From NCBI GenBank assembly GCA_016702645.1, contig JADJDP010000025.1:1-57622 (forward strand): 57,622 bases of DNA. The letters run 5' to 3'. Within the stretch, counting starts at the first letter, position 1; each line of letters begins with the position of its first letter. Under the pieces are notes generated by a model. That model ran no database searches. It was not told where the DNA came from and was given only the letters and a program-made list of their open reading frames with translations. The translations under genes were made by a program, and so were the position numbers. The stretch comes from Flavobacteriales bacterium (lineage in GTDB: Bacteria; Bacteroidota; Bacteroidia; Flavobacteriales_F; PHOS-HE28). Shown here in pieces: positions 1 through 9,522 of this stretch.

Positions 1-786
1 GATGCCGGACGACCTGCGCAAGCAGAGCGACCACCTGGAAGAAGGAAGCGGTGCTGGTGATGGACGCGTTCAGAGGCACGGTGAACGAAGCAGCAGGCCA
101 AAGCCGCAGCCGCCCTGGAACTCATCAACGCGGAATGTGCCGTGATGAACCAATGGGTGGAACAACAACGCTGCGGCTACTGGATGGACCAAGGCAAGCT
201 CGTGGGCCTCGTGGGTGGCTTATCACAGCACACCGCTCTCGGCTTGTTCCGTGCACAGGCGAAAGGCCACAAACGTTTCGGCATCCTGCACACTGATCAG
301 CACCTGGACCTCCGCATCGCGTACGAAGGTTTCACGTACAGCCATGCCAGCATCATGCACAATGCGCCTGGCATTCCGCAGTTGGAACGCATCGTGAGCG
401 TGGGCATCCGCGACTTGCACGCATGAGAACGACGTGTTCTCGCCGCCAGCGACCGCGTAGCGCATCGTGCGCAGTGCTGATGTGCGCGCCATGCAATACG
501 AATGCATCCACCTGGCGCGAGCAGTGCGAGCTCATCATCGCCGCGCCGCCGGAGAAGGTCCATCAGCTTCGATATCGATGGGCCCGATCCCACCTCAGGC
601 CCGCACACCGGAACTCCTGTTCCCGGTGGTTTCCAGTTCGAAGAGGCCACCTACCTCCTATCGTTGTCAAGCCAAGCGACGCACCATAATCGGTTTCGAT
701 CTGGTGGAAGTTGGTGCCCGGCAAGGACGAGTGGATGCCGAATGTACACGGTTGCTATGGCACTTAAAGTGGTGCTTATGCAGTGA
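1..786 (+). CDS. Agmatinase/arginase-family ureohydrolase, 5' partial and frameshifted
   Basis: Ureohydrolases are Mn-dependent enzymes that cleave guanidino groups, for example agmatine to putrescine and urea. Pieces of one such protein lie in order in different frames: HSTPL near 220, then LHTDQHLDLRIAYEGFTYSH near 287-346 (the metal-binding HxDxHxD-like block), VGIRDL near 400, SFDIDGPDPTSGPHTGTPVP near 562-620, and IIGFDLVEV near 688. Together they recreate the family order, so at least three indels break the frame. The 5' end lies outside the window. No single uninterrupted reading frame exists. Sequencing error is likelier than decay because the motifs are well kept. The exact substrate cannot be assigned. 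Confidence 0.7.
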
Positions 787-802
787 GATTAGTGATACTA
801 AC

Positions 803-834
803 GAACAACGGCGACCTGCTGGTCGCCGTTGTTC
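803..834. terminator. Perfect 14-bp hairpin after the agmatinase locus
   Basis: GAACAACGGCGACC is followed by a TGCT loop and its exact reverse complement. It sits just after the end of the agmatinase fragments and before the converging minus-strand gene. The position and perfect stem suggest a bidirectional transcription terminator. There is no long T tract. Confidence 0.65.
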
Positions 835-842
835 TCCTCATT

Positions 843-936
843 GTCAGGCTGAGCCTGCCGAAGCCTGTCAGACTGAGCCTGCCGAAGTTCGCCGAAGCCT
901 GTCGGAGCGCGTATTGTCAGGCTGAGCCTGCCGAAG
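843..936. repeat. Three copies of a GTCAGGCTGAGCCTGCCGAAG-type short repeat
   Basis: Near-identical 21-nt units start at 843, 867 (one change, GTCAGACTGAG...) and 916. A degenerate half copy lies between them near 888-905. Each unit contains the near-palindrome AGGCTGAGCCT. The cluster is intergenic, between a terminator-like hairpin and the 3' end of the minus-strand T9SS gene. The pattern resembles dispersed extragenic repeats. No function is evident. Confidence 0.75.
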
Positions 937-979
937 TCTTCTATGCTGCTGTCACACTTCGGAGACGCGCTATCTGCGT

Positions 980-3020
980 TCACCGCCTTCTTAACGATGG
1001 TTCGCCATCGAGCAGCAGCGTTACGTAGTACATGCCGGGGCTCAGGGGTCGGTGGTACTCCACCGTATTGGCATTGCCCCGCCTCCATGTTCGCTTCGTG
1101 CAGTACGCAGTTGTTTGCCATCGGCGCTGCTGGCCATGAGTTGCATTCCGCCCTGCACGCTCCAAGGTGTAGTAGAGTGGTGGCCTCGTTGAAGGGATTG
1201 CTGATAAGAAGCTTGCGGGCACGCTGCTGAGTGTTTCCACCACAAAACTGGTGCGTACGTATCTCGGAGCACCGCTTTCGCCTTGGGGTGCAATCCCCTT
1301 GGGTGCAAATAGCCCGTTACTTCAGCCTGCAAGACGGTCAGTTGCTCCTGCAATACTGAGATCGCAGCATTTGCTCTTGGACCGCAGAGACCAGGATAGG
1401 AAATGAGCCCCTGTATTGATGGCCTTGAACTGCAAGGGCTCCTTAACCACATTGCCCCCTCCTCATCCCTTGGAGTAGGTGAATCCACATCCCGAACGAG
1501 CTCAGGCACTACCTGCATGGCCTCCTGCGCGAGCAAACCGTTCTGGATCTCAGCTGGGAAAACCATGGAGGGATAGCCTTCCACGTCGAAATGGTACGTT
1601 TTCGGAGCCAGTGCCATGATCTTGGCCAGACCACCTGTGAGGTCCTGCACATTTGTCTTGAACATTGCGTCGGATGTAGACCAGTTCGGCCCGGACGAAC
1701 TGAACTGACCACCAGCTGAATATACTGCCCAGTTCCACGTTGACCCGCCACTTGCTGCGGCGTACACACCAAAGCATTTGTTTGTTGTGCCGCTGCTTAT
1801 CGCCTCGCTCCAAAGGCCGTAGTTCTCAGCACAAGTGTTGGTGCTTTGCACATCACCACGAAGAAAAACCGCCGTAGTTGAAGGTGTTGTAATGCTGGAA
1901 CCCGAACTCAATATGCCCCCGCTCCATCCAAGCCACGGTTGTCACTTCACTCGCGTTCTGCCCCAGCAGGTGAAGAGCCGTATGGTTGCTACCCGTGCCC
2001 CCGGTCTCGATCTGCACGCCGGTCTTCGTGGTATTGGTGCCCACAATATTGAAATGGCCGGTGTAGTTCGGCCCAACGCTGGAGCTGTCCTTTACACGTC
2101 CAGTTTGCCGTCAGTGGACTGGAAACGCCAATGCCCACCATATATTCTCCCCTTCCTGTGACAGCCCGGATTGCTGACATAGGCCGTGGCAATGTCGTCA
2201 CCTGTAAGGCGTGTCCACTTGCAATCTTCGACGATCACGCCAGCCCAGAACCCCGTCGGCATCCGTAACCACGAACTTCTCCTCGGTCGGCATTTCTCCT
2301 CCTGCGTCGGGCAACTCGCGTATCCGCACATTGCCGGTCACCACATCAAGCCGTTCGCTAGGCTCGTCGCTCGCCGCGAAAAAATCCCCGATCCCCACAT
2401 TGATCTCATCGTCGTTGAGCGGATACAGGCGCATGCCTTCCAAACCCTCGGCGCTGGTGGCACCGGTGGGGTCGCTGTTCTTCTCCGTGGTGAAGATGAA
2501 GCGCATGCGGTCCTTGATCTCCTTGCCCGTATTGTCGCTCCAGTTCACGACCATGTCCGTGTAGTCGCCCGTTGTACTTGTGGCCGATATAGCTTGGTCC
2601 AGATTACCGGTGAGCGTTATGCCCACCTTCTTCATCCACTCGCGGTAGGCGCTCTCCGAGGCATTGTCATCCGCATCGGCCAAGTGCAAGAGGCTGTAAG
2701 GGCCGGGGGCTCCGTTGGTGTAGACCTGGTCCACATCGGGGCTGAGTAGCAAGCAGCCGTCCTTCACTTGGGAGCCATAACTACCAATCCTTGTAGGTGG
2801 CCGTCTCCTGCAACAGCATCCGCCGAAGAGCATCGGTACCACCGACCGGCTGGTTCGCATCGTGCCGATCTGCAACGGGACGGTGCCATTATCCGCGCCG
2901 AACCATTCGGTTGTAAGCGTGACATTATTTCCATCCGTATCCCCAAGCCACTTGTGCGCTCGCACCGGAGCGTCTTTTTGCGAAGGCTGCCAAGCAGCCC
3001 AAGAAGGTTCTCTTTCTCAT
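980..3020 (-). CDS. Tail-fiber-type (peptidase S74 chaperone) protein with T9SS C-terminal domain, frameshifted
   Basis: A secreted surface protein assembled from several minus-strand frames. The N-terminus begins MRKRTFLGCLAAFA (signal-like, start at 3020). A middle part has repeated GNV..GD..ASDEPSERLDVV segments ending in VVTDADGVLGWRD near 2250. An S74-like intramolecular chaperone region follows: SDAMFKTNVQDLTGGLAKIM near 1650 and PELVRDV near 1500. The end looks like a type A T9SS sorting domain (LSPGMYYVTLLLDGE near 1010-1040). S74 domains self-cleave in phage tail spikes, but the Bacteroidota relatives are cellular surface proteins. At least four frameshifts are needed. The stop at 980 is the one met in the final frame and could be a few codons off. 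It lies 38 nt downstream of the neighbouring T9SS gene. Confidence 0.65.
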
Positions 3021-3058
3021 GGTCTTCGTGTTATTCAACTTCGAAGACCGGACCGTTG

Positions 3059-4064
3059 CTACCGCATCACTACGAAACGAACGTACTTCCTTGATTCGCC
3101 TTGCAACCGCAATACGTACTCCCCTGGCGCCCACGGCTGCACAGAGATGACCATTAACTCCGTCGCGCTTGTTCCAGAAGCCATCAACCTGCCTCTGGCA
3201 TCGTACACATGCCAAAGCGTACCCGAGCCCGCGCGAACCTTTATCGTCTCTGATACCGGATTCGGCCACACACCGGATTCAACCGCATTCGGTTCGACAA
3301 TACCGGCGGTGAACTCACAGGACTGCCCGGACCTCCGCACACATACTCGTCCACGAAGTAGTACGCGCCAAGCTCATTGTTCGGTGCCAAATGGAGCGTA
3401 TCCGTAAGCGCATTGCTGAAGAAGTTGCCGATCACTAGATACTGGTACGCGCTATCCGCCACGAAGCTTCCGCTTACCAAGGTCCAGTTGGCCGTATCGC
3501 CGATGATGGCCGTGCTGTGAAGGTGCGCATAGTTGCGCAAGGTGAAGAGCGGTCCGCTCAGCCCGGTCCAGATATTTGGCTGCATAGTGAAGAGCATGCC
3601 CATGTTGTTGCAGGCCCGAGTGGGCGACCAGTAAGAGCCACCAAAAGCCACATTGGTATAGAAGCTCAGGTCGTAGCTCTCCCCCACTTCCAGCGGCTCC
3701 AACAATTGGCAACCCGCGTACTCCCGGGCGTTCACGCCACCTCCAGCAGTACCGAAAGCCAGCATGCCGACATACGCATCGCCGTGCAGGGCATACTGGA
3801 AAACCCATTCCGTTCAGCGGCACCGTGATCGGTATCCACCCCACCCAGCGAGCCGGCACATGCGTGGAAGTACTCCGGGGATCCGGTCCATTTCTCCCAA
3901 TGCAACGGCTTGGAGAAGCCTTGGAAGCCGATAGTAACAGGGCAGGCAGTGTTCTCTTCGAAGGATGGGTTAGGCACCAAATTCTGCGCTTTGCAGCGTT
4001 GCGGCACTACAAAAAACAAGCAGCCCAGCACCAAGCCAAGCCAAGCACTAAGCCACCTGTTCAT
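3059..4064 (-). CDS. Secreted T9SS type A sorting-domain protein, frameshifted
   Basis: A signal peptide (MNRWLSAWLGLVLGCLFF, start at 4064; in-frame ATGs also occur at 4079 and 4109) precedes NLVPNPSFE, a usual start of Bacteroidota secreted proteins with a lectin-like beta-sandwich. The central part (YDLSFYTN, GDTANWTLVSGSFVAD) fits a carbohydrate-binding-like fold. The C-terminus (WPNPVSETIKV ... GEYVLRLQGESRKYVRFVV) is a T9SS sorting domain. Frame changes occur near 3325 and between 3765 and 3840. It is probably transcribed together with the S74 gene downstream, 38 nt away. Substrate and role are unknown. Confidence 0.7.
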
Positions 4065-4223
4065 CGTACTGGGAGCCATTCGTTCGTCGTTCGTGTTGAC
4101 CGGTAGCATCGTCCGGTCTCTTCCGCTAGGATAATGCCTTCATTCGTCGCGGTTCCGCCAAGGCATCCCAAGATATGACGCGTGGGTGACGCGAACGCTG
4201 CCCGGCGCTGCCGGGGAGGGTTC

Positions 4224-4231
4224 TACATTTG
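4224..4231 (+). promoter_or_regulatory. TAcaTTTG promoter-like box in the 4.07-4.47 kb intergenic region
   Basis: The divergent gap of about 400 bases between the minus-strand T9SS gene and the response regulator holds no convincing gene. It contains one exact match to the Bacteroidota -7 consensus TAnnTTTG. No clear TTG element lies 19-20 bases upstream. If used, it would give the response-regulator mRNA a leader of about 230 nt. Confidence 0.35.
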
Positions 4232-4468
4232 TTCAGCTCTCTTTCATGTTCCTATGCCAATTGGGGGTGGATGTTGAGCAACCCGGAAGTCCCTAGTGTC
4301 CCAAGCACCGGGGGGCTTCTTCTTTCGGAGAAACAATGCTAGCCTCGTAGGTCCCCGAAAACCAAACAGAACGGGCACGAGTTTCCGTGTTGCCGGGCAC
4401 GGAGTTCCGTGTTCGTGTATCGAGCGGCCTTGGCCATGCGTGCAGCTTCATGGCTCAAGACCACCGGC

Positions 4469-5177
4469 ATGAAGAAGCATCAACAACGCAAAGGGAGCAA
4501 ACGCACCATCGCGGTGGTGGACGATCACCCGGTGATCTCGCGAAGGCTCCGCACGCTGTTATCGAAGATGGGGAAGTACGAGCTCGTGTTGGCCAGCACG
4601 AGCGGTGTGGAGTTCATTGCCCAATTGCAAGGTCGCCCATCGCCAGACCTCGCTCTGGTGGACCTGAGCATGCCCGGCACGGATGGCTTTGCGGTGATCG
4701 CCTGGTTGCATGAGCAACACCCCACCACACGCATTTCAGCCTACTCCGGTTTCATGAGCGGCGTGTGGGTGGCAAGGGCCATCGCAGCGGGCGCTCACAG
4801 CTTCACGGAGAAGATCTCGAACTTGGAACAATTGGGCTTCGTCCTGGACCAGTTGATGGAGCACGGCATCTTCCACAACGAGATCGTGCGCGCCAGCCTC
4901 GCCGCCAACGAGGGGCATGCCATGCGGCTCGCGGAACTCAACATCCCCGAACGTGAGATGCGCTTCCTGCGGCTCATTTGCGAACACCCGGACGATACCA
5001 ACGAGGGTATTGCCGTGCGTTTGGGCAAGACCACGCACACCGTGGACGACTGCGTGCGCACCCTGCGCGAACTGCTCAACCTGCACAGCCGCGCTGCCCT
5101 TGTGGCGTGGGCACTCGGGAACGGGCTGTTCCCGGACCGGGAGGCCGGGGGTGGAGCGTTCGCTCGCGGAAGGATGA
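4469..5177 (+). CDS. Response regulator, receiver plus LuxR-type helix-turn-helix
   Basis: A two-component DNA-binding regulator. The receiver domain shows the acidic pair (VVDDHP), phospho-acceptor Asp in LALVDLSMPG, and the conserved Lys in FTEKI. A GerE/LuxR-like HTH follows (LNIPEREMRFLRLICEHPDD ... HTVDDCVRTLRELL). The start at 4469 (MKKHQQRKGSKRT) is chosen because the receiver begins soon after it. The open frame runs without a stop into the next gene, so a frameshift around 5140-5170 is assumed. The end at 5177 is the nearest stop in another frame and is approximate. No histidine kinase is adjacent, so its partner is unknown. Confidence 0.75.
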
Positions 5178-5250
5178 GTTGCTCCGGAGGGGAGGTGGCA
5201 TTGCTCGCTCCACACCTCCGTGGAGAATTCCACCGGGCTCGCGCGCGTTC

Positions 5251-6729
5251 ATGCATTGTACGATCCTTGCTTTACGCTGTGCGCGTGCGTCCGCTCCTCT
5301 CCTTCCTTTCGCAGTCGTCATGGGTTCGTCGTGGGCGCAATCCATGGCGTGTCGATAGTTTGATGACCACCTGGCCGGTGCGGCTTGCGGAAGAAGAAGC
5401 CCGCCATACGAGCACGCCCGGCGTGATCCGCGCGGTGGACACCCGCGATCTGTACGCGCAACTGAAAAGCTCCGTGCCCGGCATTCCCGTTTTTGCGGAT
5501 AGCAACGTGGTGCGTTACGTGAACCTGTACGGCGAACCGCGCCGCGAAGAATTCCGCGCGCTGCTCGGTGCCGCACAGCACTACTTCCCGCTGATAGAAG
5601 GTGAACTCGCACGCCAGGGACTGCCCAAGGAGCTGAAGTACCTGCCCATGGCGATGAGCGCGATGAACACCTTGGCGGGATCGCCGAACGGCGGAAGCGG
5701 GTTTGTGGATGCTGAGCTACTCCAGTGGCCGTGCGCCATGGCCTCACCGGTGACAGCGGATCGCGATGAACGTCGTGATGCGCGCCTCGCCACCATCACC
5801 GCCGCACGCCACCTGGAAGGAACTTCACACGCGCTATAACGACTGGGGACGGTCATGGCCTTCACCTGCGGTCCGGCGAACGTGGCGCGCGCGCAAGGAC
5901 GAACGAACAACAGCACCGACCACCGTACGCTCTATCCGCACTTCACCAGCGGCCACCGCGATGTACTACCCTGCTCATGGCCTTCATCCATCTGAGCGCA
6001 CACGCCACGGAACTCGGCATCGTGCCGCTGGAGGTGGCTCCCATGGAAGCGACCGATTCGCTGCGTACGGAGAACGAACTGCGCTTCGCAGCGGTGGCCA
6101 CCGCGCTTGGCATGCCCGTATCGCGATTACGCGCGATCAACCCGGTGTTCTGCAACGATCGCGTACCTGCGTACGAAACGTTCCGCCTTCCCGCGCGGCG
6201 AACGCGAACGGTTCACCCAACTGCTCGATTCCATCCAACGCGTTCAACAGCAATTGCGGGAAGTTCCCGTTCTGGCCAGTAGTGTTGCCACGGAGCGCAC
6301 CGCCGATGGTCGCGAGGCGATCGACTACCGCGTGCGCAGCGGCGACTACCTCGGCCGCATCGCCATGCGCTTCGGGGTGAAGGTGTCGCAGATCAAGACG
6401 TGGAACAAACTGCGCAACGACCGCATCAGCGCAGGGGACCGGTTAGTGATCTACGTACCCGCATCACAACGCGATCGTTACGAGCGGCACACGGTGAAGA
6501 CCACCGATGGTGAACCCACGAACAGCACCGCACCGAGGCCAGCGGGCACCACGGCCGGCAGGAGCACTTCGGTGGCGGACCACACCTGGTACACGGTGCA
6601 GGCCGGTGACTCGCTCTACGCGATCGCACAGCGCTTCCCGGGGTGGAAGCAAAGGACCTGATGGAATTGAACGGCATCTCGGCGAACATCAAACCGGGGC
6701 AGAAGCTCAAGATACCCATCGCCAAATGA
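5251..6729 (+). CDS. LysM protein with degenerate MltD-type lytic transglycosylase domain, frameshifted
   Basis: A periplasmic or secreted peptidoglycan-binding protein. It has a signal-like N-terminus (MHCTILALRCARASAPLLPF), an SLT/MltD-type region (GELARQGLPKELKYLPMAMS near 5599-5658) and two LysM domains (DYRVRSGDYLGRIAMRFGVK near 6325 and YTVQAGDSLYAIAQRF near 6593). In MltD homologues the motif reads LPxxESA. Here it reads LPMAMSAM, so the catalytic Glu is Met, which suggests a non-catalytic scaffold. Frames change near 5345, 5700-5850, 6180 and 6650. The stop TGA overlaps the next start (ATGA at 6726-6729), which suggests translational coupling to the SGNH/MBOAT genes. Confidence 0.75.
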
Positions 6730-8206
6730 CGCCCGCCCGCGTGCTCGCCTTCCTCTGTGCCGTGCTGCTCGTGCTCGCGCTCATCGGTCAATTGCTACCG
6801 AAGGATGGACTGCGGATCGGCTCCTTGGAACTGCGCTTCCCTTCTGCGGGTGAGGTGCTCTTCCCGGAAAAACAACAACTCGTGGACATCGGTGACATCC
6901 TTGCGCTGCCAACGGACTCCGTGACCATGCCCATGGACACATTGGCGGCCGATACCATGGCAGTGGATACCACGACGACGGCGCTCGTTTTCGACGCGAG
7001 CAAACTGGCACCGCTGGAGGAGCGGATCAAATTGCACTACCCGCCGGTGGCAAAACCGTGCTGCACGACTTCTTCGCCGCGCTGGAAAGCGCTGGTTCCG
7101 CTTCGAAGCCGATCCGCATCCTCCCCTACGGCGATTCGCAACTCGAAGGCGACCGGATCACCGCGTACGTGCGCAACAAATTGCAGACGCAGTTCGGCGG
7201 CAATGGGCCGGGGCTGTTCTCCGTGGCGGACATCGTTCCGCACTTCAGTGTGTCGCGCGAGCTCAGCGACAACTGGGAGCGCTACAGCGTGATGACCAAG
7301 AAACCGAAGAACCAGAAGCACGATCGGTTCGGTGCGCTCTCGGCGTTCTCGCGCTTCACACCCATCCTTGCGGATACGGTCGCACTGGACACGGTGGTAC
7401 ATACGGCCACCATCACCTTGAAACCCGAGCGGCGTTGCTTCGGCAAGGCACAAGCATGGTTGGATTGCAGGTTGTTCTACGGTTGGCACCGTGCTCCCAT
7501 CACGCTGACGATGACCGTGGATGGTACGGAGACCAGCAGCGAGACGATCCCCGCCAGCGAGCAACTCCTGACGCGCGAATGGCGCTTCGATGGCACCCCG
7601 AAGGAAGTGGTCATCACCATGAAGGGCGTGGACAGTCCCGACGTGTTCGGGATTTCCATGGAAGGACGCAACGGCGTGGCGATGGACAACATCCCGGCAC
7701 GAGGCGCTGCGGGCTATGAGTTCCGCCGCAGCGATCAGGCCTTATTGTCGCGCATGTACGATGAACTGGACGTGAAGCTCCTGATCCTGCAATACGGCGG
7801 CAATGTGCTCCCCAACTTGAAGAGCGCTGATGAGGCCGCACAATATGGCCGCTTCTTCGGCGCACAGATCGCGCGTTTCAAGAAGCTGGTACCCGGTGTG
7901 AGCATCATCGTCATCGGACCCAGTGACATGAGCATCAAGGAAGGGGATGCGTACGTGACACGACCGTTCCTGGAGGATGTGCGGGATGCGATGAAGACGA
8001 ACGCACTGGCGCAAGGCGCTGTCTTCTGGGACATGTACGAGGCCATGGGTGGCAAGAACAGCATGGCCAGTTGGGTGCAGGCCGATCCGCCACTGGCCGC
8101 CAACGACTACACGCACTTCAGTCCGCAGGGTGCACGCAAAGTGGGTGAGCTCTTCTACAGTGCGTTGATCGGTGACTTCGCGGAATACCACAGCGCACGG
8201 CAATGA
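6726..8206 (+). CDS. SGNH/GDSL-type hydrolase-like protein, one frameshift
   Basis: Likely an envelope acetyltransferase or esterase of the SGNH fold. It starts with an N-terminal membrane anchor (VLAFLCAVLLVLALIGQLL). Block I is ILPYGDSQ (nucleophile Ser, near 7120), a GxN-like block is LQYGGN (near 7790) and the catalytic Asp-His pair is DYTH (near 8106). A frameshift near 7050 splits the gene into an N-terminal and a C-terminal piece. It overlaps the LysM gene by 4 nt and the next SGNH gene by 4 nt. By analogy with AlgJ/AlgX- and PatB-type proteins, it would accept acetyl groups from the MBOAT partner and pass them to a glycan. That role is inferred from context. Confidence 0.75.
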
Positions 8207-9522
8207 AAAACAATCGCTGCAAAGGCGCAGAGACGCAAAGAAGAGCAAGACCCACGTTGGGCTCACTCCGCGCCTTTGCGCCTTTGCGGCCGATCTCCAT
8301 CGTGCTGTTGCTCACTCCGTGCGTCTTGTTCGCACAGGGGGACAATCCGTTGCGCACACCGGAGCGGCCTTTCCTTGGTCTTGCGTCGAACCACATCGTG
8401 TTCAAGGGTGATAGCAGTACGTGGGATGGCTATCACCAAAAGCTCGACCACCTCGTGTTCGATGGCACGGGCCAGTTGAACATCGTTCACATCGGTGGCT
8501 CGCATGTGCAAGCCGACATGTGGAGCATGGAACTCCGCCACCGCATGCAAACGATGGTACCAGGAGTGCGGGCCGGTCGCGGCTTCATCTTCCCCTACAA
8601 CATGGCGAAGAGCAACAACCCGTGGTGGTACAACCCGGAATACACAGGCGATTGGACAGGCTTGCGCAACGTGGTGCGCACCGATAGCTCCACGTTAGGC
8701 ATTGCAGGGGTCTCCGCTACCACACACGATACGCTCACCACGCTGAAGATCAGCTTCCGCGGCGAGGTCTATCCGGGGTACACCTTCGATGGTGTGAAAG
8801 TGCTGCACCGCATGGACAGCAGCTATGCGGTGTACGCCTGGTGCGAGGACAGCACGGTGAACATCACCAAGGAGGTGAACAAGGAAGGTCGCTTCACCGC
8901 ATTCAACTTCGATCGCCCGCTGGACACGCTGCGCCTGCGCTTCATCCGCACGGACACCAACCAACGTCAATTCACCCTGCACGGGATCATCCTGGAGAAC
9001 AAGGATCCAGGGATCTTCCTGCATGCCAGCGGTGTGAACGGGGCGAGCACCTCGAACTGGTTGCGTTGCCAACGTTTCACGGAAGAGCTGGCCTACTTGG
9101 ACCCGGACCTGGTGATCTTCTCCATCGGCATCAATGATGCGCACGATCCCGACTTCAATGCGGCGCGCTACGAAAGCAACTACCGCGAACTGATCCGACG
9201 TGTGCGATCCGCCAACCCCGAGGCAGCGATCCTGCTCACCACGAACACGGACAGCTACATGAAGCGCAGGTACCCGAACCTGAACGCGGAGAAGGTGCGT
9301 GATGTGATGCTGCGGCTCTCAGCGAGCGAAAGCGTGGGCATGTGGGACACCTTCGGTGTGATGGGCGGTCAGGGCAGCGTGCGGCTGTGGGAGAACGCGG
9401 ACCTGGCCAAGAGCGACCGTATCCACATGACGCGCGAAGGGTATTCGCTCCTCGGTGACCTGCTGTTCAGCGCGATGATGGAGAAGTACGGCGAGCACGT
9501 GAAGCGATCGGCCAAGCCATGA
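8203..9522 (+). CDS. Second SGNH-hydrolase-like protein of the cassette
   Basis: 439 residues, intact. A cleavable signal (ISIVLLLTPCVLFAQG) is preceded by about 30 unusual residues encoded by an intergenic-type repeat (CGCAAAG family). The SGNH blocks are IVHIGGSHVQADM (nucleophile Ser, but the usual GDS Asp is Gly), FSIGINDAHD (GxND) and SDRIHMTREG (DxxH). The start at 8203 overlaps the upstream stop as ATGA. The stop overlaps the MBOAT start, also as ATGA. Paired SGNH proteins beside an MBOAT protein fit acetyl transfer to an extracytoplasmic polysaccharide or peptidoglycan. The actual acceptor is unknown. Confidence 0.85.
   Translation: MKNNRCKGAETQRRARPTLGSLRAFAPLRPISIVLLLTPCVLFAQGDNPLRTPERPFLGLASNHIVFKGDSSTWDGYHQKLDHLVFDGTGQLNIVHIGGSHVQADMWSMELRHRMQTMVPGVRAGRGFIFPYNMAKSNNPWWYNPEYTGDWTGLRNVVRTDSSTLGIAGVSATTHDTLTTLKISFRGEVYPGYTFDGVKVLHRMDSSYAVYAWCEDSTVNITKEVNKEGRFTAFNFDRPLDTLRLRFIRTDTNQRQFTLHGIILENKDPGIFLHASGVNGASTSNWLRCQRFTEELAYLDPDLVIFSIGINDAHDPDFNAARYESNYRELIRRVRSANPEAAILLTTNTDSYMKRRYPNLNAEKVRDVMLRLSASESVGMWDTFGVMGGQGSVRLWENADLAKSDRIHMTREGYSLLGDLLFSAMMEKYGEHVKRSAKP
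8215..8290. repeat. CGCAAAG-family palindromic repeat, copy A (inside coding sequence)
   Basis: The left arm at 8216-8240 (GCAAAGGCGCAGAGACGCAA within it) and the right arm near 8269-8290 (GCGCCTTTGCGCCTTTGCGG) are complementary and form a long hairpin. Unlike the other copies it lies inside the SGNH gene, between start codon and signal peptide. Confidence 0.8.

Noticed and set aside
980..3020. Prophage remnant suggested by the tail-fibre/S74 domain
   Set aside because: No other phage gene is near. A signal-like N-terminus and a T9SS sorting domain mark it as a cellular surface protein.
4409..5839. A 476-residue response regulator fused to a lytic-transglycosylase domain
   Set aside because: The second half lacks its signal peptide in this frame, while a clear signal-bearing start exists at 5251 in another frame. 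Frameshifts at about 5150 and 5345 explain the single long frame.
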